Shown here piece after piece: positions 7,017 through 14,350 of a DNA stretch of 34,733 nucleotides. The stretch is taken from NCBI GenBank assembly GCA_900552225.1, contig URYX01000004.1, positions 1 to 34,733 of the forward strand. Reading direction: 5' to 3'. Within the stretch, counting starts at the first letter, position 1. Every line of letters begins with the position of its first letter. Source of the stretch: an uncultured Oscillospiraceae bacterium (GTDB lineage: Bacteria > Bacillota > Clostridia > Oscillospirales > Acutalibacteraceae). Made by a program: the position numbers and the translations under genes. The notes under the pieces are model-generated. The model did not search any database and had not been told where the DNA came from. It worked only from the letters and a program-made list of their open reading frames with translations.

Positions 7017-7607
7017 ATGGATATACAGGCTTGGGAATCCTTGGAGACGCGCTGTCATGCCTGCCGGGCATGCGGGCTGTGTGAAACAAGGCATCATGTG
7101 GTGGTCGGAACCGGCGTGCGGGATGCCGAGGTGCTGTTCATCGGAGAGGGTCCCGGGGAAAACGAGGATCTGCAGGGAGAACCGTTTGTCGGCCGCGGAG
7201 GGCAGCTGCTCGATCTGGCGCTGACGGCTGTGGGGCTGTCCCGCCGTCATAACATCTATATTGCCAATATGGTCAAATGCCGCCCGCCGAAAAACCGCGA
7301 TCCGCTGCCGGAGGAGCAGGAGGCGTGCATCGGCTGGCTGAAGGAGCAGGTACGGCTGCTGCAGCCGAAGATCATCGTCTGCCTCGGCCGTGTGGCGGCC
7401 TGCCGCGTGATTGATCCGCAGTTTAAGGTGACCCGCCAGCACGGGGAGTTTACCCTGGTCAACGGGATATGGCGGATGGGAACGCTCCATCCGGCGGCCG
7501 TGCTGCGCGATCCGCGCAAAAAGGGCGAGTGGTTTGCGGATTTTGTGAAGCTGCGCGATAAAATTGCCGAGGTGTGCACCCATACCGAGCCGGTGCTTCC
7601 GGAATAA
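7017..7607 (+). CDS. Family 4 uracil-DNA glycosylase, iron-sulfur type
   Basis: 196 residues. It removes uracil from DNA, the first step of base excision repair. Family 4 features: an N-terminal Cys cluster CHACRACGLC (C13, C16, C19, C22), further Cys at MVKCRPP and AACRVI that complete the [4Fe-4S] site, motif A GEGPGENEDLQGEPFVGRGG (most relatives have GEAPG), and the C-terminal LHPAAVLRDP. Length is typical. The ATG follows a purine-rich GGGAGG site in the leader. It is a single-gene unit with its own promoter and a terminator at 7611-7657. A phage SPO1 polymerase-related glycosylase label is used for the same family. Confidence 0.92.
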   Translation: MDIQAWESLETRCHACRACGLCETRHHVVVGTGVRDAEVLFIGEGPGENEDLQGEPFVGRGGQLLDLALTAVGLSRRHNIYIANMVKCRPPKNRDPLPEEQEACIGWLKEQVRLLQPKIIVCLGRVAACRVIDPQFKVTRQHGEFTLVNGIWRMGTLHPAAVLRDPRKKGEWFADFVKLRDKIAEVCTHTEPVLPE

Positions 7608-7610
7608 CGC

Positions 7611-7657
7611 AAAAGGCCGCATGGCCTGCGGCTGCTGTGGGTCATGCGGCGGCTTTT
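7611..7657. terminator. Bidirectional terminator between convergent genes
   Basis: 8-bp stem GCCGCATG (7616-7623) with CATGCGGC (7643-7650), preceded by AAAAG and followed by GGCTTTT, so it can serve both the glycosylase gene and the converging metallophosphatase gene. Confidence 0.7.
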
Positions 7658-7674
7658 AAGAGGGGTGGGGCGGT

Positions 7675-8352
7675 TCAGTCCTCCACGGGCACTATGGAGG
7701 AGAACAGGGCCAGATGCCGCGCGGTCAGCGCCTTGTCGATGTGCAGGCTGCCGAAGAACCAGCGCCGGAAGGTGACCTGCTCCTCGATACGGTTGAAATA
7801 CACATGCAGTCCGCCGAGGCGCATTTCGCGGCCGCGGCGGGTCAGATATCCGCTCATTTTTCCGGAGGGACAGTGGGTGAGGATATAGTCCACGCGGTTG
7901 TCGTGCTCCTTCAGGGTCTGCCATCCGTGGAGCATCTCCTCACCCGAGGGCATGGCACAGTCAAAATCGGTGCCGCTGGCCTCGCGGATACCGGCATCCT
8001 CCTCTTCCTCTCCGCCGCCGAAGGCGAAGAAGGTATGTCCCTCAATGGTGTAGCATTCACCGCGCAGCAGGTGATGGATGCGGTCGGTGACGGTCTGGGC
8101 CCGGCCGCCGTTCCACTCCTCGACGGGATAGCGCTCAAGCAGATCGTAGTTTTCGTGAATGCCGTCTACAAAGGCAATGTCGAAGGGAAGACGGGACAGC
8201 TTTTTGAGCGCCGTCTCATCGCGCTTGTCGCCGTACCAGATAAAGCCGAAATCTCCGCAGATGAGCAGGACATCTCCCTTTTTCAGGCGGCGCACCGCGC
8301 GCCCGGTCAAACGGCTGATGTCGCCGTGCGTATCTCCCGTCACATATACCAT
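7675..8352 (-). CDS. Calcineurin-like metallophosphatase with altered metal motif
   Basis: 225 residues. Metallophosphoesterase blocks: GDTHGD (6-11), CGDFGFIW (32-39), VDGIHENYDLL (62-72), LTHCPSG (158-164) and FGSLHID (200-206). In this family the third block is normally DGNHEN; the Asn that bridges the metals is Ile65 here (codon ATT). The middle of the protein also has an acidic insert GGGEEEEDAG where relatives usually have GGA.S. Activity may therefore be reduced or changed; substrate unknown. No signal peptide. It has its own promoter at 8410-8438 and diverges from the S11 homologue. Confidence 0.88.
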   Translation of the reverse strand: MVYVTGDTHGDISRLTGRAVRRLKKGDVLLICGDFGFIWYGDKRDETALKKLSRLPFDIAFVDGIHENYDLLERYPVEEWNGGRAQTVTDRIHHLLRGECYTIEGHTFFAFGGGEEEEDAGIREASGTDFDCAMPSGEEMLHGWQTLKEHDNRVDYILTHCPSGKMSGYLTRRGREMRLGGLHVYFNRIEEQVTFRRWFFGSLHIDKALTARHLALFSSIVPVED

Positions 8353-8409
8353 AGCTGCTGCCCCTCTCCGGCCGGGTCTGCGGCCCGTGCCTTCCGTAAT
8401 CCGCCTTTT

Positions 8410-8438
8410 ATTATACGCGATAGAATGGAGTTTGTCTA
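8410..8438 (-). promoter_or_regulatory. Sigma-A promoter of the metallophosphatase gene
   Basis: Minus strand: TAGACA at 8438-8433, 17-base spacer, TATAAT at 8415-8410. The -35 box covers the first base of the start codon of the divergent S11 gene, so the two units cannot be bound independently. Confidence 0.7.
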
Positions 8439-9823
8439 TGAAAATGCGTCAAATTTTACGCCGGTGTGAGATTCTCCTGACGGTCGGGGCCCTCATGGCG
8501 TGCCCGCTGTCGTCCGGGGCCTCCTATTCGCTGCCCTCCTCCGTCGAGCTGACGGCGCAGGCGGCGCTGATTGCGTATCTGGAGCCGACCGTTACGGGGG
8601 CGGAGGAGGCGGTCAACGGCCGCGATATGCTGCTGTATGAAAAGGAGCCCGACCGGGAGCTGGATCCGGCGGCAACGGTGCGGATTCTGGTCGGACTGTA
8701 CGCCATGCGGCTGATCGAGGAGAACGGGGTGGATATCGATCAGGCGACGGGCACCTATACCGATACGCTGGAGCAAAACCATATCTGGGGAACGGGGCTT
8801 TCGCTGGCCAACATGGAGATCGGAGAGACCTGGACCGTGCGTGACCTGCTGTCGGTGTCCATGATTCAGACGGCTGCCGATGCCTGTGTCACGCTGGCGC
8901 AGGCGCTGTCGGGCAGCGTGGATCTGTTTGTGCTGGGGATGAACCGGTATGCGGAGGAAATCGGCTGCACGCACAGCCACTTTGTCAATGTGCACGGGCT
9001 GGACGATCCCCGCCAGTACACCACCGTGCGGGATATGTACCGCATCCTGCGCTATGCCCTGGAATATCCGCTGCTTTCGCAGATGCTGGGAGCGTCGGAA
9101 TATACCGTGACTCCCGTGAGCGGGGGCAGTGAGCGTTCCTGGGAAAATACCAATTATATGCTGCGCGGCTCCTCGGATTATTATGCGCCGCTGGTGCTCG
9201 GGAAAACCGGAGTCAGCGAGACGGACGGGGCTTCCCTGGCCTCGGTGGCGGAATCGGACGGATACCGCTATCTGGCCGTGGTGCTCGGCTGCCCGGCCGA
9301 CGAAGGCGGGAGTCACTATGCAAACTCCCGCAAGCTGTATCAGTGGGCCTTCGGAAATTTCGAGATCAAGACCGTGCTGGCCAAGAATCAGCCGGTGGAC
9401 CGGCTGCCGGTGTCGCTGGCGTGGAACATCGACAGCGTCACGCTCTGTGCCAAGGAGTCTCTGTCCTGCCTGGTGGCGGATGAGGTGGATATCAGCGGAA
9501 TCCGCACGGTGGTGATTCCGCTGCAGGAGAGCCTGGAGGCTCCGGTGGAAAAGGGGACGGTGCTCGGCAAGGTGGAGCTGTATCTGCGCCTGGACGAGAA
9601 AATCGGTGAGGTGGAGCTTGTAGCGGGTGAAACCGTCTCCCGCAGTGAGATTCTCTATGTGTGGAAGCAGATCGCGGATTTCTTTGCCTCCCCCTGGTTT
9701 TGGATGATTGCGGGGATTCTGCTGCTGCTTTTGGCGGGGTATGTGCTGCTGGCCATTCTGCATAACCGCGAAAAGAAGCGGCGGGTCAACCGCCGCCCGC
9801 GGCAGTATAAGCCGATGAAATAG
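8438..9823 (+). CDS. Catalytically degenerate S11 D,D-carboxypeptidase homologue
   Basis: 461 residues. The ATG at 8438 follows GGAG by seven bases. N-terminal signal peptide (about 1-29), S11 peptidase domain (about 35-290), a beta-rich C-terminal domain typical of DacA-type enzymes, a membrane helix (about 415-441) and a strongly basic tail. The first catalytic motif, SxxK in active enzymes (DPASLTK in E. coli PBP5), reads DPAATVR: the nucleophile is Ala79 and the general base is Arg82. The second motif, SxN, reads TAA (145-147). Only KTG (256-258) is kept. The surrounding family features (GMNRYAEEIG, HFVNVHGLDDP) are well preserved and the frame is intact, so it is more likely a retained pseudoenzyme that binds peptidoglycan or partners than a decaying gene. 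Confidence 0.88.
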   Translation: MKMRQILRRCEILLTVGALMACPLSSGASYSLPSSVELTAQAALIAYLEPTVTGAEEAVNGRDMLLYEKEPDRELDPAATVRILVGLYAMRLIEENGVDIDQATGTYTDTLEQNHIWGTGLSLANMEIGETWTVRDLLSVSMIQTAADACVTLAQALSGSVDLFVLGMNRYAEEIGCTHSHFVNVHGLDDPRQYTTVRDMYRILRYALEYPLLSQMLGASEYTVTPVSGGSERSWENTNYMLRGSSDYYAPLVLGKTGVSETDGASLASVAESDGYRYLAVVLGCPADEGGSHYANSRKLYQWAFGNFEIKTVLAKNQPVDRLPVSLAWNIDSVTLCAKESLSCLVADEVDISGIRTVVIPLQESLEAPVEKGTVLGKVELYLRLDEKIGEVELVAGETVSRSEILYVWKQIADFFASPWFWMIAGILLLLLAGYVLLAILHNREKKRRVNRRPRQYKPMK

Positions 9824-9886
9824 AAAGTCCGGCGGGCTTGGAATGTCCTGCCGATAAACGGGAAAACGTATCTTGCAAAAATGGGA

Positions 9887-9912
9887 GGCCGCGGTATTTG
9901 CCGTGGCCTTTG
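9887..9912 (+). terminator. Possible terminator after the S11 homologue
   Basis: Stem GGCCGCGG (9887-9894), loop of six, CCGTGGCC (9901-9908) with one G-T pair, followed only by TTTGC, a poor T tract. Could equally be a leader hairpin of the ECF sigma gene. Confidence 0.4.
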
Positions 9913-9988
9913 CTGCAAAAAACTTTTCTTGGAATGCAATAAACCGGGGAGTTTCTGCATTTCCCATATGACAGGAGAATGAAAGGCT

Positions 9989-10567
9989 ATGCAAAGTATA
10001 CGGAACGTGACAACCAAACAACGGGAGACGGAGAAGGTGCGGACGACGGAGCAGCTGCTTTCGGGGGTGGCCGCCGGTGACCGCACCGCGCTGGAGGAGC
10101 TGTACTGCCATACCCGAACGGCAGTATACGGTCTGGCGCTTTCCTATCTCGGAAATGCACAGGATGCGCAGGACCTGACGCAGGATGTATTTGTACGGGT
10201 GTGGGACTGTGCGGAGCAATACCGTCCGACAGGCTCGGCAATGGGATGGCTGCTGACGGTATGCCGCAATCTTTGTCGGATGCGGCTGCGCAGCAACAGC
10301 CGATATGCGGGACTCAGCGAGGAGGAATGGAACGCGATTCCCGCACAAGAGGTCGGGCTCAGTACGGAGGAACGTGCCATTTTGCAAAAAGCACTGGCCA
10401 AGCTTGGCGGGGAGGAACGGAGAATTGTGCTGCTGCATGCGGTTGCCGGGCTGAAGCATCGGGAAATTGCAGCACTGACGGAGCTTCCGCTGCCGACGGT
10501 CCTGTCAAAATATCACAGAGCGCTCAGAAAAATGCGGACAGAACTGGAAGGAGAGGATATCCGATGA
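9989..10567 (+). CDS. ECF-type RNA polymerase sigma factor
   Basis: 192 residues. Region 2 (about 22-100) includes ALEELYCHTRTAVYGLALSY, the core-binding AQDAQDLTQDVFVRVWD and MGWLLTVCRNLCRMRLR. Region 4 (about 128-185) contains LGGEERRIVLLHAVAGLKHREIA and a recognition helix in LPLPTVLSKYHRALRKMR. No region 3, as usual for extracytoplasmic-function factors. The ATG is preceded by AAAGG. Its stop overlaps the start of the anti-sigma gene (ATGA), so the two proteins are made in fixed ratio. Such factors commonly activate their own operon, but I could not recognise a specific promoter upstream. The target genes are unknown. Confidence 0.92.
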   Translation: MQSIRNVTTKQRETEKVRTTEQLLSGVAAGDRTALEELYCHTRTAVYGLALSYLGNAQDAQDLTQDVFVRVWDCAEQYRPTGSAMGWLLTVCRNLCRMRLRSNSRYAGLSEEEWNAIPAQEVGLSTEERAILQKALAKLGGEERRIVLLHAVAGLKHREIAALTELPLPTVLSKYHRALRKMRTELEGEDIR

Positions 10568-11766
10568 CGAATCGATCTATGGAGCGGCGACTGGCCGATG
10601 CCGTGAACAAAACGGCGCCGCAAAATGCAGATGGAGTTCTTTCCCGCTGTCAGGAGAGAAAGGGGACGATAACGGTTATGACGGAAAAGAGATTGGCGCG
10701 GCGGTGGATGGGCTTGGCGGCGGCCTGCCTGGCCGTGATACTTTTGGGAGGCGGCGGATGGCTGTATCGGGAGGAGCATACGGCGGTGTCCGTGGTTTCT
10801 CTGGACGTGAACCCCAGTATTGAGCTGAAGGTAAACCGGAAAGAACGGGTGCTGTCCTGCGCACCGATGAACGGGGATGCCGAGGAGGTACTGGCGGATA
10901 TGGGAAACGGAGAGGACCTGAAGGGGGCTAAGCTCGAGGTGGCGGTGAACGCCATTGTGGGCGGCTTTGTACGCAAGGGCTACCTGGATAAAATTTCGTC
11001 TGCACTGATGATTTCGGTAGAGGACCGGAATCAGACACGGGCAAACAAGCTGCAGAGGGAATTGACAGAAATGGTGGACGGCATCCTGCAAAGCAGAGAG
11101 CTGAGGGTAGCCGTGCTGACACAGACGGTACCGCAGGATACGGCGCTGGAGAAGCAAGCACAGGAATATCACATTTCCACCGGTAAGGCCGCTTTGATCC
11201 GGCGCATTTTGGAACTGAACAGCAATTTGGATTTTGCAGGCCTGGCAGAGCTTTCTATCGGAGAATTGAAGGATCTTTTCAAGACGGGAGCGCCGGGAAT
11301 GCCGATCGGAACGGAACGGGCCGGAGCCATTGCTTTAGAGGAATACCGGAAGGCAACCTCGGATTCTTTGCGGCGCTGCGAGGTGGATGCAGAGCTGGAT
11401 GATCGCCCTGCCCATTATCAGGTGGAGATTGTCAGCCAAAGCGGTGAGGAATTTGAATATGTGGTGGATGCCTATACCGGTCAAATTCTGAAAACGGAGC
11501 GTGAGCCGGCCGACGATGACGATCTCCAGACGACGCAGCCGGAACGACCTGCAGCGGATATCGGCTACAGCGGTGCCAAGGCGGCAGCACTCCGCCATGC
11601 GGGAATTGCAGAGGAGGCTGCTTTCGATTGGAAAATTGAGCCGGATGAGGAAGACGGAAGATGGGTGTATGAGGTGGAGTTCAAGGCGGGCGGTATGGAA
11701 TATGAATATGTGGTGGATGCCGCCGACGGTACTGTACTGGACTTTGAAGCAGAGTATGATGATTAA
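10564..11766 (+). CDS. RsgI-like anti-sigma factor with two PepSY domains
   Basis: 400 residues. A short cytoplasmic N-terminus (1-47) should bind the sigma factor; a membrane helix follows (about 48-68). Next comes VSVVSLDVNPSIELKVN (75-91), the hallmark start of the extracytoplasmic middle domain of RsgI-type anti-sigma factors, with the Asn83-Pro84 bond at which RsgI has been reported to cleave itself. The C-terminal part has two PepSY-like repeats, each ending in the pattern YEYVVDA.TG..L (around 280-325 and 340-400). RsgI normally partners SigI, whereas here the partner is an ECF factor. Start overlaps the sigma stop by four bases. The unit ends at a strong terminator. Confidence 0.88.
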   Translation: MTNRSMERRLADAVNKTAPQNADGVLSRCQERKGTITVMTEKRLARRWMGLAAACLAVILLGGGGWLYREEHTAVSVVSLDVNPSIELKVNRKERVLSCAPMNGDAEEVLADMGNGEDLKGAKLEVAVNAIVGGFVRKGYLDKISSALMISVEDRNQTRANKLQRELTEMVDGILQSRELRVAVLTQTVPQDTALEKQAQEYHISTGKAALIRRILELNSNLDFAGLAELSIGELKDLFKTGAPGMPIGTERAGAIALEEYRKATSDSLRRCEVDAELDDRPAHYQVEIVSQSGEEFEYVVDAYTGQILKTEREPADDDDLQTTQPERPAADIGYSGAKAAALRHAGIAEEAAFDWKIEPDEEDGRWVYEVEFKAGGMEYEYVVDAADGTVLDFEAEYDD

Positions 11767-11777
11767 AAAGCCGTAAC

Positions 11778-11820
11778 AAAAAGCTGGGGCTGTCCGGTCG
11801 GACAGCCCCTTGCTCTTTAT
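11778..11820. terminator. Strong bidirectional terminator
   Basis: 10-bp stem GGGGCTGTCC (11786-11795), loop GGTC, GGACAGCCCC (11800-11809). On the minus strand it is followed by AGCTTTTTG, on the plus strand by TTGCTCTTT. It separates the anti-sigma gene from the converging serC-serA-ydcF-ybaK operon. Confidence 0.9.
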
Positions 11821-11849
11821 ATGGGAGGATTGACCGCGCTTCGGGTGTC

Positions 11850-12329
11850 TTACTCGCACAGATCGGACAGGGAGAAGCGCAGCACCTTCTGAAGCTCCGT
11901 CAGGGTGGTCTCGATCTGATACCCGATCTTGCCGCCGCTGAACATCAGCGTTTCGCAGTTGGCAGCGCTGCTGTCGATGACGGTCGGAAACACCTTTTTC
12001 ATGCCGATCGGGGAGCAGCCGCCGTGGATATAGCCGGTCAGAGGCAGCAGATCCTTGGATTTGAGCATTTCCACATTCTTTTCATGAACGGCGGCGGCCG
12101 CCTTTTTCAGGGAGAGCTCCCGGCAGACCGGTACCAAAAAGACGTAGTGGCCGCCGGATTTTCCGACCGTGACCAGTGTTTTGAATACATGCTCCGGGTC
12201 CTGCCCGAGTATCTGCGCCACCTCCGGGCCGCTGACGGCTTCGGTGCCGATGTAGCTGTGCAGCGTGAAGGCGAGGTGCTTTTGCTCCAGCAGACGGATG
12301 GCGTTGGTCTTTTCTTCGGCTTTTTTCAT
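11850..12329 (-). CDS. ybaK: Cys-tRNA(Pro) deacylase, YbaK/EbsC family
   Basis: 159 residues. It hydrolyses Cys mischarged on tRNA-Pro, a translation proofreading step in the cytoplasm. The whole protein is the YbaK fold: HSYIGTEAVSGPEVAQILG, then HVFKTLVTVGKSGGHYVFLVP with the conserved Lys, followed by GYIHGGCSPIGMKKVFPTVID and ETLMFSGGKIGYQIE. Length is normal. The ATG follows CGGAGG; a small perfect palindrome (12340-12354) overlaps that ribosome binding site. It lies 45 bases after ydcF with no terminator, so it is probably the last gene of the serC operon. Confidence 0.93.
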   Translation of the reverse strand: MKKAEEKTNAIRLLEQKHLAFTLHSYIGTEAVSGPEVAQILGQDPEHVFKTLVTVGKSGGHYVFLVPVCRELSLKKAAAAVHEKNVEMLKSKDLLPLTGYIHGGCSPIGMKKVFPTVIDSSAANCETLMFSGGKIGYQIETTLTELQKVLRFSLSDLCE

Positions 12330-12374
12330 GGAAAATCCTCCGTTTCCGAAACGGTTGTACCGGACTTGTTTTGC

Positions 12375-13154
12375 CTACAGCAGCCACAGGGCCAGAATAG
12401 CGAACCACTCCCGCGCCCAGTAGCAGGGAAGCAACGGCAGCGGGGAGGCACAGGACAGGGCGGCGGTGTCTGTAAATCCGGCGGCTGCGGCGTAGCGGCC
12501 GGCGCGGTATTGATGGAATTCCTGTGTGACGATGACGATGGACGGAGACAGTCCGTTTTGCTCGATCAGCGCTCGCGAAAACAGAAGATTTTCGCGGGTG
12601 TTGGCGGAGGCTGCCTCCTCTGTAATGCGCTCCTCCGCAATGCCGAGGAAGATCAGATAGCGCTTCATGACGACGGCCTCGGGCAGCTGCTCGTCCAGTC
12701 CCTGTCCGCCGGAGACGATACAGTGGCTGGCCGGGTGCTCCTTTAAAAATACCGCCGCAGCCTTCAGCCGATCGGCCAGCATACGGCTGGGCTGATCGCC
12801 GTTCAGTCCGGCCCCGAGCACGACGACGGTGGCTCCGTCGTCGGCCGGGGTATCGGCAACGGCCCACAGCATGAGGCCGGACAGCACGGTACACAGACAG
12901 AGCCCGGCGCAGACGGCAATCAGCAGCATGGAACGCACGATGCGGCGCAGCCGCTTTGCGGAGCACCAATGCCACAGGGCTGCCGCCTGGCGGGGAAAGC
13001 CCCCGAGCATCAGTAAAACCGCTGACGCGCACAGCCAGAACAGCGAGCCGATGTTCAGCACACGGACGGTGAGCGGCAGCGCAAAGGCGGCAAAGCACAA
13101 CACGCCGCCTGCAAGACAGGCGGCGCGTCCGATGGCATGGGCCGGCCTCTTCAT
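12375..13154 (-). CDS. YdcF-like membrane protein (DUF218)
   Basis: 259 residues. Three hydrophobic segments (about 11-30, 35-52 and 72-97) precede a DUF218/YdcF domain (about 105-259). The domain shows ATVVVLGAGLNGDQPSRMLADRL, HCIVSGGQGLDEQLPEAVVM and EEAASANTRENLLFSRALI, where the SANTREN segment is the family hallmark. The fold resembles nucleotide-binding domains; relatives include SanA and ElyC, implicated in envelope maintenance, but the reaction is unknown. The start codon overlaps the serA stop (ATGA), so translation is coupled to serA, although no link to serine synthesis is evident. Confidence 0.88.
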   Translation of the reverse strand: MKRPAHAIGRAACLAGGVLCFAAFALPLTVRVLNIGSLFWLCASAVLLMLGGFPRQAAALWHWCSAKRLRRIVRSMLLIAVCAGLCLCTVLSGLMLWAVADTPADDGATVVVLGAGLNGDQPSRMLADRLKAAAVFLKEHPASHCIVSGGQGLDEQLPEAVVMKRYLIFLGIAEERITEEAASANTRENLLFSRALIEQNGLSPSIVIVTQEFHQYRAGRYAAAAGFTDTAALSCASPLPLLPCYWAREWFAILALWLL

Positions 13155-14320
13155 CGGGTCAGCACGCGCACGCGAATGACGCCGTCGATGGCGCGGATCG
13201 CGGCAAGGCAGGCCTCGCTCGGGGTGCTGTTGATATCAAAGCCGCTGTAGGCATATTCCTTCCTGGAGCGGTTGACCATGGATTCGATGTTGTGGCTCTC
13301 GCCGGAGAGCACGGCGCTGATCTGAGCTACCATGTTCGGTACGTTGCGGTGCAGGATGCATACGCGGCAGTCGGTGGTCCACGGGCCCTTGACCTCCGGG
13401 TAGTTGACCGAATGGGTGATGTTGCCGTTTTCGAGGTAATCGATCAGCTCCTCGGCGGCCATCACGGCGCAGTTATCCTCGCTCTCGGGGGTGGAGGCGC
13501 CGAGATGGGGCAGCGCCACCACGTTCTCCACGCCGAGCATTTCCTCGGTCGGGAAATCGACCACGTAGGCGGCCACCTTGCCGGAGGACAGCGCCGCCTT
13601 CATGGCCTCGCTGTCCACAAGCTCTGCACGGGCAAAGTTCAGAATGCGCACGCCGTCCTTCATGCCGCTCAGTGCCTTTTCACCGATAAAGCCGCGGGTG
13701 CTGTCGGTCAGCGGGACATGGATGGAAATGTAGTCGCAATTCTGGTAGATCTGGTCGAAATCGGTGGCGTGGTGAATGCCGCTCGACAGCGCCCATGCGG
13801 CATCTACGGACAGGTAGGGATCAAAGCCGTAAACCTCCATGCCGAGCGAGCGGGCCGCATTGGCCACCAGGCCGCCGATGGCGCCGAGGCCGATGACACC
13901 GAGCTTCTTCCCCTTGATTTCGGGGCCGGCAAAGGCACTTTTGCCCTTTTCTACCAGCTTCGGTACGGCGGCTCCCTCCCCCTTCAGAGTCTGGACCCAC
14001 GACAGGGCGGGCGCAATCTTCCGCGAGGCCAGCAGCAGTCCGCAGAGCACCAGCTCCTTGACGGCGTTGGCGTTGGCACCGGGGGTATTGAACACGACGA
14101 TGCCCTGCTCGCTGCAGCGCTCCACCGGGATATTGTTGACGCCGGCGCCGGCCCGCGCGATGGCGCAAAGGCTCTCCGGCAACTCCATATCGTGCATGGC
14201 TGCCGAACGCACCAGCACACCCTCGGGCGCACCGACGGTGTCCCCGACCGTGTAGCGCGCCGGGTCAAACTGATCGGTGCCGCAGGCGGCAATTTTATTG
14301 AGGGTTAAAATTTCTTTCAA
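13151..14320 (-). CDS. serA: D-3-phosphoglycerate dehydrogenase with ACT domain
   Basis: 389 residues. It oxidises 3-phosphoglycerate with NAD+, the first step of serine synthesis. The nucleotide-binding motif is GVIGLGAIGG (141-150); active-site residues are expected at R231 (NFARAELVD; relatives usually have FARGE) and H272 (LPHLGASTPESEDNCA). The C-terminal ACT domain (about 318-389), containing RNVPNMVAQISAVLSGESHNIESM, fits serine-sensing regulation. The length matches the short clostridial form without the intervening domain. The start lies 30 bases after the serC stop with AAAGGAGAG in front, giving the classical serC-serA pair. Confidence 0.95.
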   Translation of the reverse strand: MKEILTLNKIAACGTDQFDPARYTVGDTVGAPEGVLVRSAAMHDMELPESLCAIARAGAGVNNIPVERCSEQGIVVFNTPGANANAVKELVLCGLLLASRKIAPALSWVQTLKGEGAAVPKLVEKGKSAFAGPEIKGKKLGVIGLGAIGGLVANAARSLGMEVYGFDPYLSVDAAWALSSGIHHATDFDQIYQNCDYISIHVPLTDSTRGFIGEKALSGMKDGVRILNFARAELVDSEAMKAALSSGKVAAYVVDFPTEEMLGVENVVALPHLGASTPESEDNCAVMAAEELIDYLENGNITHSVNYPEVKGPWTTDCRVCILHRNVPNMVAQISAVLSGESHNIESMVNRSRKEYAYSGFDINSTPSEACLAAIRAIDGVIRVRVLTR

Positions 14321-14350
14321 AATGCTTCTCTCCTTTGTAAGAGCCCGGGC

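Noticed and set aside
8456..10459. A 667-codon minus-strand frame across the S11 homologue and ECF sigma gene
   Set aside because: It crosses two well-supported genes on the other strand and their intergenic region; no family resemblance.
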